Below, one piece after another: positions 1 through 4,610 of a stretch of 5,821 bases of DNA. Numbering within the stretch: the first letter of the stretch is position 1; each line of letters begins with the position of its first letter. Both the position numbers and the translations under genes were made by a program. The notes beneath the pieces are model-generated. The model saw only the letters and a list, made by a program, of their open reading frames with translations. It made no database searches and was not told the DNA's origin. This stretch comes from Gammaproteobacteria bacterium (GTDB lineage: Bacteria > Pseudomonadota > Gammaproteobacteria > DSM-16500), in NCBI GenBank assembly GCA_009885665.1, contig VFKI01000041.1, forward strand, positions 1 through 5,821, given 5' to 3'.

Positions 1-739
1 TATTGCCGCGTGGCTTATCATTGCGATCCGTTCTTTCGCTGCGCTCACTGCGTTCTGGCTTGGCCGACTTAGCGTTGTCTTCAAGTATCATTTCAACGGA
101 TTCACCACGATCACCTAACACTTCGCCTTTGAAGATCCACACTTTGATGCCAATAATGCCATACGTCGTCAATGCTTCTGCTGTGCCATAATCAATATCT
201 GCACGCAGTGTATGCAATGGCACACGGCCTTCACGATACCATTCAGTTCGCGCAATTTCCGCACCGCCCAATCGACCGGCGACACAAATCTTAACGCCTT
301 TAGCGCCTTGACGTATTGCCGTCGTTACCGCACGCTTCATCGCACGACGAAACATAACACGCTTTTCCAATTGTTGCGCAATCGATTCAGCCACTAAACG
401 TGAATCTAATTCTGGCTTACGCACTTCTTCGATACTAACGTGTACGGGTACATCCAAAATTTTATGAATTTCATCACGCAATGTTTCGACTTCGCGACCA
501 CTTTTACCGATGATCAAGCCAGGACGTGCAGCATGAATAACCACGCGCGCATTACGGGCAGGACGATCAATTTGAATCCGGCTGATGCCAGCTGGCGCCA
601 AACGGGTATGTAAAAACTTACGCACTTTAATATCTGCGCCCAAGGTATTGGCAAAATCCTTGGATACGGCATACCAACGCGATGACCAGTCTTTAGTAAT
701 ACCTAACCGCATGCCAACGGGGTGAACTTTCTGACCCAT
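1..739 (-). CDS. rpsC: Small-subunit ribosomal protein S3, 3' end outside the window
   Basis: S3 sits in the head of the 30S subunit near the mRNA entry channel and contributes to its helicase activity. The reading frame is open for 246 codons from an ATG and leaves the window without a stop. The N-terminus (MGQKVHPVGMRLGI) is diagnostic of the family. A type II KH domain with the loop GKSG lies at residues 78-81, followed by the family stretch around RRVMFRRAMKRAV-like residues and the GRLGGAEIARTEWYREG block. WIFKGE begins near residue 201. After about residue 208 the protein becomes a charged, low-complexity tail (PERSERSERTDR and onward), already longer than the 233-residue E. coli S3. 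The start overlaps the rplV stop by one base (TAATG), and GAGGAG lies 8 bases upstream, so translation is probably coupled to rplV. Identity is certain; only the C-terminus is unknown. Confidence 0.98.
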   Translation of the reverse strand, partial: MGQKVHPVGMRLGITKDWSSRWYAVSKDFANTLGADIKVRKFLHTRLAPAGISRIQIDRPARNARVVIHAARPGLIIGKSGREVETLRDEIHKILDVPVHVSIEEVRKPELDSRLVAESIAQQLEKRVMFRRAMKRAVTTAIRQGAKGVKICVAGRLGGAEIARTEWYREGRVPLHTLRADIDYGTAEALTTYGIIGIKVWIFKGEVLGDRGESVEMILEDNAKSAKPERSERSERTDRNDKPRGN

Positions 740-1080
740 TAGTTTTTCTCCTCATTTGACACAATGACGGTCACATGACAAGTCGGCTTAAGAATCCGAC
801 AGCCACGACCTTTGGCACGTGCACTCATCCGCTTTAACATAGAACCCTGATCGGCAGACACCATTTTCACTTTCAATTCATCAACGTCCGCACCGGCATT
901 GTGCTCAGCATTCGCAACTGCGGATTCCAACACTTTTTTGACAACCGTTGCCGCACGCTTAGTGCTGAAACGCAGGATATCTAGCGCAGCTTCAACTGTT
1001 TTGCCACGAATTTGATCGCACACCAATCGACACTTTTGCGGCGAGAGTCTGGCATATTTCATTTTGGCGGAGACTTGCAT
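739..1080 (-). CDS. rplV: Large-subunit ribosomal protein L22
   Basis: L22 binds 23S rRNA early in assembly. Its extended beta-hairpin lines the nascent peptide exit tunnel next to L4. The product has 113 residues, close to the usual 110. Family signatures seen are an N-terminal ARLSPQKCRLVCDQIRGK segment, the central AVANAEHN helix, and the tunnel hairpin LKRMSARAKGRGCRILK near residues 82-98, followed by the terminal strand HVTVIVS. I see no obvious insertion or deletion in the hairpin of the kind linked to macrolide resistance. Two cysteines in and just after the hairpin are a small difference from E. coli. The ATG overlaps the rpsS stop by one base (TAATG), and GAGGA lies 9 bases upstream. 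The stop in turn overlaps the rpsC start by one base, so the gene is embedded in a translationally coupled chain. Confidence 0.98.
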   Translation of the reverse strand: MQVSAKMKYARLSPQKCRLVCDQIRGKTVEAALDILRFSTKRAATVVKKVLESAVANAEHNAGADVDELKVKMVSADQGSMLKRMSARAKGRGCRILKPTCHVTVIVSNEEKN

Positions 1081-1364
1081 TATTTCTTGTCCTCTTTGGT
1101 TTTTTTGTCGCCCGAGTGCCCCTTAAAGGTACGCGTAGCAGCAAACTCACCTAACTTATGGCCGACCATGTTTTCCGATACCAGTACCGGCACATGAATT
1201 TTGCCATTGTGAATAGCAATCGTCAGACCTACCATTTCAGGCAAGATCATGGAACGGCGTGACCAAGTTTTAATAGGCCGGCGGTTATTACTTTTTACCG
1301 CTTCTTCGACCTTTTTAAACAAATGGTCATCGACAAATGGTCCTTTTTTTACTGAACGTGGCAC
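1080..1364 (-). CDS. rpsS: Small-subunit ribosomal protein S19, GTG start
   Basis: S19 forms a complex with S13 in the 30S head, near the A-site tRNA and the subunit bridge. The 94-residue product begins MPRSVKKGPFVD, as expected, and carries the WSRRSMILPEMVGLTIAIHNGK and GHKLGEFAATRTFKGH blocks that define the family. The start codon is GTG: the base triplet at 1362-1364 reads CAC on the plus strand. The choice is supported by the conserved N-terminus and by GAGGG 7 bases upstream. The ATG a few bases further upstream is out of frame and reaches a stop after three codons. The C-terminus is a short lysine-rich tail (KKTKEDKK), slightly longer than in E. coli. The gene lies 39 bases after rplB and its stop overlaps the rplV start. 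Confidence 0.97.
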   Translation of the reverse strand: MPRSVKKGPFVDDHLFKKVEEAVKSNNRRPIKTWSRRSMILPEMVGLTIAIHNGKIHVPVLVSENMVGHKLGEFAATRTFKGHSGDKKTKEDKK

Positions 1365-1371
1365 GTTTACG

Positions 1372-1376
1372 CCCTC
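1372..1376 (-). promoter_or_regulatory. Ribosome binding site of rpsS (GAGGG)
   Basis: In the mRNA sense GAGGG lies 7 bases before the GTG codon. It decides the rpsS start because no in-frame ATG is available nearby. The 39-base rplB-rpsS spacer (1365-1403) shows nothing else I can support. Confidence 0.75.
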
Positions 1377-1403
1377 ATTAAAAATATGTTAAACCCTAGC
1401 GAC

Positions 1404-2231
1404 TTATGCAGCTTTGCGTCTACGGACAATAAATTGATCCGTCCGCTTGTTATGTCGCGTCTTCTTACCCTTAGCTGGCACACCGGTTGGGCTGACTGGA
1501 TGTCTACCACCGGATGTTTTACCTTCACCACCCCCATGTGGATGGTCGATTGGATTCATCGCTACACCACGCACAGTTGGCCGAATACCGCGACGCCGTG
1601 AAGCACCCGCATTACCCAATGAACGTAAGTTATGTTCGGAGTTGCTAACTTCACCTATCGTGGCGCGACATTCTACTTGGACTTTACGCATTTCGCCAGA
1701 CTTTAATCGCAAAGTTGCATATTGTCCTTCACGCGCGACTAATTGCACTGAAGTTCCGGCGCTACGACTCAACTGTGCACCTTTACCTGGCGTCAATTCA
1801 ACACAGTGAATTTGCGCACCCAATGGGATATTCGTCAACGGCAAGGTATTACCCGCTTTAATCGGCGCGCTAGCACCTGATAGAATTTCATCCCCTGCTT
1901 TTATACCTTGCGGCGCAATGATATAACGACGCTCACCATCTGCATACAGTATCAATGCAATAATTGCACTGCGATTTGGATCATATTCCAAGCGTTCTAC
2001 TTTGGCTGGAATGCCATCTTTGTTACGCTTAAAATCAACCAAACGATAATGTTGCTTGTGACCACCGCCAATATGACGACATGTAATCCGGCCAGCATTA
2101 TTACGGCCGCCCGTTTTCTTTTTAACCGCCAACAGTGGCGCAAATGGACGCCCTTTATGTAACTCACGATTTGTCACCTTGATGACAAAACGTTGACCTG
2201 CTGAAGTAGGTCTTGATTTGACTAATGCCAT
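1404..2231 (-). CDS. rplB: Large-subunit ribosomal protein L2
   Basis: L2 is a primary 23S rRNA binder needed for subunit association and for building the peptidyl-transferase centre. I place the start at the ATG giving MALVKSRPTSAGQRF, which makes 275 residues against 273 in E. coli. The frame stays open for 28 more codons upstream, but those encode non-family sequence inside a repeat element. The N-terminal OB-like RNA-binding domain includes GRNNAGRITCRHIGGGHKQHYR-type residues. The C-terminal domain carries the highly conserved loop GVAMNPIDHPHGGGEG, with the histidine equivalent to E. coli His229 at about residue 230, then TSGGRHPVSP and a basic tail ending RRRKAA. Unlike the usual arrangement, it is separated from rplW by 230 bases. 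Its Shine-Dalgarno is poorly placed: GAGAG is only 4 bases and AGAGG 13 bases before ATG. Expression may therefore depend on the unusual upstream spacer. Confidence 0.98.
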   Translation of the reverse strand: MALVKSRPTSAGQRFVIKVTNRELHKGRPFAPLLAVKKKTGGRNNAGRITCRHIGGGHKQHYRLVDFKRNKDGIPAKVERLEYDPNRSAIIALILYADGERRYIIAPQGIKAGDEILSGASAPIKAGNTLPLTNIPLGAQIHCVELTPGKGAQLSRSAGTSVQLVAREGQYATLRLKSGEMRKVQVECRATIGEVSNSEHNLRSLGNAGASRRRGIRPTVRGVAMNPIDHPHGGGEGKTSGGRHPVSPTGVPAKGKKTRHNKRTDQFIVRRRKAA

Positions 2232-2262
2232 AATGCTCTCTATGCCTCTAAAACAATTTCTA

Positions 2263-2402
2263 GTATCTATTACAAAAAACAGGGTAGAGGTGCTGAAGTA
2301 CGCAGTACACTGCATGAGGCGAGGGTCAGAGGGAGAGAATAGCGCTCTCCCCCTCTGACAACTCCCCCATCGCTACCTCACCCTATTTTATGTAAGGGAT
2401 AC
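2263..2402. repeat. MITE-like imperfect palindrome in the rplW-rplB spacer
   Basis: This 140-base stretch is self-complementary almost throughout. The outer arms 2263-2291 and 2375-2402 pair at 24 positions with four mismatches and one bulge. The innermost part, 2325-2333 with 2351-2359, is a perfect 9-bp stem, continued by 2334-2337 with 2345-2348 around a 7-base loop (2338-2344). One asymmetric side arm, GCAG-TACA-CTGC at 2302-2313, interrupts the left half. Immediately outside are imperfect 8-base direct repeats, AATTTCTA (2255-2262) and AATCTCTG (2403-2410), which match at 6 of 8 positions and resemble a decayed target-site duplication. No protein-coding content is recognisable. A non-autonomous transposable element or other palindromic intergenic repeat is the likeliest reading. 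A host regulatory structure is the alternative. I cannot test copy number. Confidence 0.65.
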
Positions 2403-2426
2403 AATCTCTGCTATAAAAAACCGGCT

Positions 2427-2434
2427 CCCCCCCC
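2427..2434. repeat. Homopolymer tract of eight C (eight G in the mRNA sense)
   Basis: Eight consecutive C on the plus strand lie 28-35 bases beyond the rplW stop, outside the palindromic element. Tracts of this length are prone to slippage. It is noncoding here, so any effect would be on spacing or RNA structure. The rest of 2403-2461 shows no gene. Confidence 0.6.
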
Positions 2435-2461
2435 ACAACACACTGAGGAAAGAGGGATTAT

Positions 2462-2764
2462 TTAAGCCGCTAAATTACTTAAATCAAGCTGCTGATCGCC
2501 CGCCAAAGTGATGTAGGCTTTTTTCCACCCTTTAGTGGCGCCCATCACATTGCGGAAACGACGCGCCTTGCCTTTTACATTCACAATGCGCACGGCCGTC
2601 ACTTTTTTACCGAACAATTCTTCTACCGCATGTTTGACCGCGTGCTTGTTCGCCCACTTAGCAATACGAAACACACATTGATTGCCATTCCCTTGACCCA
2701 CGGCTTTTTCTGAGACATGCGCTGCTAACAGCACGCTCATCAAATTACTATTTTCAAATTTCAT
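2462..2764 (-). CDS. rplW: Large-subunit ribosomal protein L23
   Basis: L23 sits at the exit of the peptide tunnel and is the docking site for trigger factor and the signal recognition particle. The product has 100 residues, the same length as E. coli L23. Diagnostic features are the AAHVSEKAV block near residues 14-22, the KHAVKHAVEELFGKKVTAVRIVNVKGKARR segment (helix followed by the flexible loop), and the WKKAYITLAGDQ strand toward the C-terminus. The start overlaps the rplD stop in an ATGA junction, and GAGGAG lies 8 bases upstream inside rplD, indicating translational coupling. Downstream, the usual short spacer to rplB is replaced by 230 bases holding a palindromic element. The protein itself appears intact. 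Confidence 0.97.
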   Translation of the reverse strand: MKFENSNLMSVLLAAHVSEKAVGQGNGNQCVFRIAKWANKHAVKHAVEELFGKKVTAVRIVNVKGKARRFRNVMGATKGWKKAYITLAGDQQLDLSNLAA

Positions 2765-3375
2765 GTCAGCTGCTCCTCAATCTGCTTCAAAGCAGGGGCG
2801 GTGATGATCACTTTATCTGCACCTACCAAGGCAACTGGATCGATAGCAGCCGTATCACGCACATCAATATTAATCAAATTACGCGTTGCCAAATATAAAT
2901 TTTGATCCACCGCTTCACTCACCACCAATACGCGATCAGTTTCAGTAGAATATTTTGCAAATAATATTTTAGCTTCGCGCGTCTTAGGTACGGCAAGGCT
3001 TAGTTCATCCACCACAATGAGGCGATCTTGACGAATTAATTCTGACAAAATAGCGCGCAATGCACCGCGATACATTTTACGATTCACTTTTTGTGAATAA
3101 TCACGTGGCTTTGCTGCAAACGCCACGCCGCCCTTACGCCAAATTGGACTGCGAATCGTACCAGCACGCGCACGGCCTGTCCCTTTTTGACGAAAAGGCT
3201 TAGCCCCACCGCCACTGACTTCTGAACGTGTTTTTTGCGCATGCGTCCCCGCACGACCCGCTGACATATACGCCGTGACAACCTGATGAACCAACGGTTC
3301 ATTGAAGGCGCAAGCAAAAATGGCATCGGTGACGGCCAACTTGCCTGGCTGATTACCGTTTAATGTGAGTTCCAT
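2761..3375 (-). CDS. rplD: Large-subunit ribosomal protein L4
   Basis: L4 binds 23S rRNA domain I and sends a long loop into the exit tunnel opposite L22. In E. coli it also represses its own S10 operon through the mRNA leader; whether it does so here is inference. The product has 204 residues (201 in E. coli). The tunnel loop spans about residues 48-86 (KTRSEVSGGGAKPFRQKGTGRARAG, then SPIWRKGGVAF), with the lysine equivalent to macrolide-relevant Lys63 intact at about 64. The globular C-terminal part shows KMYRGALRAILSEL, the RLIVVDEL strand and the ATRNL/DVRD segments. The ATG overlaps the rplC stop by one base (TAATG), with a strong GGGGAG 6 bases upstream. The stop overlaps rplW by four bases. 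Confidence 0.98.
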   Translation of the reverse strand: MELTLNGNQPGKLAVTDAIFACAFNEPLVHQVVTAYMSAGRAGTHAQKTRSEVSGGGAKPFRQKGTGRARAGTIRSPIWRKGGVAFAAKPRDYSQKVNRKMYRGALRAILSELIRQDRLIVVDELSLAVPKTREAKILFAKYSTETDRVLVVSEAVDQNLYLATRNLINIDVRDTAAIDPVALVGADKVIITAPALKQIEEQLT

Positions 3376-4031
3376 TATTTGCTCCCCTCTTTGGATTTAG
3401 CTGCAGGCAGAATAATCACGTCGCCGCCTGGCGCACCCGGGACGCCGCCCCTGACCAATAATAAATTTCTTTCAAGATCAATGCGCACGATGCGTTGCAG
3501 CGGAACGGTACGGCTAACATTACCCATCTGTCCCGACATTTTTTTGCCTTTAAATACTTTACCAGGCGATTGTCGCTGACCAATAGAGCCCGGTACACGG
3601 TGCGAACGCGAGTTACCATGTGTCGCATCTTGCGCAGCAAAATGATGACGTTTGATGGTACCGGCAAACCCTTTACCGCGGGTCGTCGCCGTCACATCAA
3701 TCATTTGATCGACTTTAAAATGATCCAATGTGATTTCACCGCCCAATGCCAAACCTTCAATGGCTTTGGCATCCGTTACGCGGAATTCCCACAGGCCACG
3801 ACCCGGCTCGGTCGTCGCTTTGGCAAAATGTCCGGCTTCTGGGCGCGTTACGCGCGAACGCTTGCGCTCACCTGTGGTGATTTGCACAGCGTTATACCCA
3901 TCATTTACGAGGGTTTTAATTTGAGTTACGCGATTTGGCAATACTTCGAGTACGGTGACTGGAATTGATACGCCATCTTCGGTAAATACGCGGGTCATCC
4001 CGCATTTACGTCCTACTAAACCTAGTGCCAT
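3375..4031 (-). CDS. rplC: Large-subunit ribosomal protein L3
   Basis: L3 is an early assembly protein whose central extension reaches toward the peptidyl-transferase centre. I start it at the ATG giving MALGLVGRKCGMTRVF, which makes 218 residues (209 in E. coli). A longer frame with 15 extra codons overlaps the end of rpsJ and lacks family sequence. AGAGG, 8 bases before the chosen ATG, supports this start. The central loop HGNSRSHRVPGSIGQRQSPGKVFKGKKMSGQMG lies near residues 138-170 and includes the glutamine region that PrmB methylates in E. coli. The C-terminal NLLLVRGGVPGAPGGDV block is typical. A short basic tail (AAKSKEGSK) accounts for the extra length. It lies 13 bases after rpsJ and overlaps rplD by one base. 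Confidence 0.98.
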   Translation of the reverse strand: MALGLVGRKCGMTRVFTEDGVSIPVTVLEVLPNRVTQIKTLVNDGYNAVQITTGERKRSRVTRPEAGHFAKATTEPGRGLWEFRVTDAKAIEGLALGGEITLDHFKVDQMIDVTATTRGKGFAGTIKRHHFAAQDATHGNSRSHRVPGSIGQRQSPGKVFKGKKMSGQMGNVSRTVPLQRIVRIDLERNLLLVRGGVPGAPGGDVIILPAAKSKEGSK

Positions 4032-4039
4032 TTTAATTG

Positions 4040-4044
4040 CCTCT
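4040..4044 (-). promoter_or_regulatory. Ribosome binding site of rplC (AGAGG)
   Basis: AGAGG in the mRNA sense abuts the rpsJ stop and lies 8 bases before the rplC ATG. It decides between this start and a spurious upstream ATG inside rpsJ. Confidence 0.75.
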
Positions 4045-4377
4045 CTATGCCGCGTCGTCGACGCTAATCTGTACATCTACGCCGGCAGCCAGATCAAGCT
4101 TCATTAATGCTTCGATCGTTTTTTCTGTCGGTTGATTGATATCGACCAAGCGTTTATGCACACGCAGTTCGTATTGATCACGGGCATCTTTATCAACGTG
4201 CGGTGACACCAATACGGTGTAACGCTTAATTTGCGTCGGCAGCGGAATAGGACCCTTTACCAAGGCGCCCGTACGCTTAGCGGTTTCAACAATTTCACGC
4301 ACAGAGCGATCAATCAGCCTGTAATCAAATGCTTTCAAACGGATGCGAATCCGCTGATTTTTCTTGCCAGCTGTCAT
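4045..4377 (-). CDS. rpsJ: Small-subunit ribosomal protein S10 (NusE)
   Basis: S10 is a component of the 30S head and, as NusE, partners NusB and NusG in transcription antitermination. The 110-residue product begins MTAGKKNQRIRIRLKAFDYRLID, about seven residues longer at the N-terminus than E. coli S10. It keeps the EIVETAKRTGALVKGPIPLPT stretch, the loop residues HVDKDARDQYE, and the C-terminal LDLAAGVDVQIS strand. It is the first gene of the S10 group after tuf, with a 233-base spacer between them instead of close packing. The Shine-Dalgarno is weak (GGAA, 7 bases upstream), and a perfect hairpin lies about 44 bases before the ATG. The stop is 13 bases before the rplC ATG. Confidence 0.98.
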   Translation of the reverse strand: MTAGKKNQRIRIRLKAFDYRLIDRSVREIVETAKRTGALVKGPIPLPTQIKRYTVLVSPHVDKDARDQYELRVHKRLVDINQPTEKTIEALMKLDLAAGVDVQISVDDAA

Positions 4378-4420
4378 ATCAGAATTCCAGTTAATTTTTA
4401 AAAGAGCATTACCAACCCAC

Positions 4421-4449
4421 TGCGCACATCATACTGCTCGATGTGCGCA
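4421..4449 (-). promoter_or_regulatory. Perfect hairpin in the rpsJ leader
   Basis: TGCGCACATC at 4421-4430 is exactly complementary to 4440-4449, with a 9-base loop between. In the mRNA sense the hairpin ends about 44 bases before the rpsJ start. It is not directly followed by a U tract, so it is not a classic terminator. By position it could belong to an S10-operon leader of the L4-responsive kind known in gammaproteobacteria, but I cannot match it to that structure from sequence alone. It lies outside the adjacent palindromic repeat. Confidence 0.55.
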
Positions 4450-4456
4450 TTCCACC

Positions 4457-4610
4457 CTATTGCCGACATTCCGCACCTTCGTCTTTTTTGATAACTCTTC
4501 GTTAAAAATGCGTTTTAAATGCTCATTTACGTGTATGTAAACTGCGCTTTAAAACCTGTTTTCGCCTCGATTTATACAAAAAATACTTTGGTGCGGAATG
4601 CCGGCTATTG
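4457..4610. repeat. MITE-like imperfect palindrome in the tuf-rpsJ spacer
   Basis: The termini 4457-4477 and 4590-4610 are inverted repeats pairing at 18 of 21 positions (core GGTGCGGAATG and its complement). Complementarity continues inward. 4481-4497 pairs with 4569-4586 with two mismatches and one bulge, including a T6/A6 block. 4512-4519 pairs perfectly with 4548-4555, and 4526-4530 with 4537-4541, around a 6-base loop. The whole 154 bases therefore form one long cruciform or hairpin. The hexamer ATTCCA occurs symmetrically two bases outside each end (4449-4454 and 4613-4618) and may be a target-site duplication. No coding content is seen. It differs in sequence from the rplW-rplB element. 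A non-autonomous mobile repeat is favoured; an intrinsic operon leader is the alternative. Confidence 0.65.
4512..4541 (-). promoter_or_regulatory. Candidate sigma70-type promoter upstream of rpsJ
   Basis: In the mRNA sense TTTACA (4536-4541, 5 of 6 to the -35 consensus) is followed after 18 bases by TAAAAC (4512-4517, 4 of 6 to the -10 consensus). It lies in the centre of the palindromic element. Transcription would start near 4505 and give a leader of roughly 130 bases containing the hairpin at 4421-4449. The match is modest and the region is AT-rich, so this is tentative. Confidence 0.3.

Noticed and set aside
2232..2315. In-frame 28-codon upstream extension of rplB starting inside the palindromic element
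   Set aside because: The extra residues have no similarity to L2, and the family N-terminus begins exactly at the ATG at 2231. The open frame through the repeat appears to be chance.
2761..3375. Macrolide-resistance change in the L4 tunnel loop
   Set aside because: The RQKGTGRAR region is intact and wild-type in form. L22's hairpin likewise shows no evident deletion or duplication.
3495..3968. 157-codon plus-strand open frame opposite rplC
   Set aside because: It is fully antisense to a conserved gene, has no recognisable domain, and is explained by the codon composition of rplC. The same applies to plus-strand frames opposite rplB (1447-1809) and tuf (4836-5222).
4032..4076. In-frame 15-codon extension of rplC overlapping the end of rpsJ
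   Set aside because: The conserved L3 start MALGLVGRKCGMTR and a well-placed AGAGG favour the ATG at 4031.
4457..4610. Intrinsic terminator for tuf
   Set aside because: In the mRNA sense the closing arm of the palindrome is not followed by a U tract; the T6 run lies inside the stem. The downstream 10-bp hairpin also lacks an adjacent U tract.
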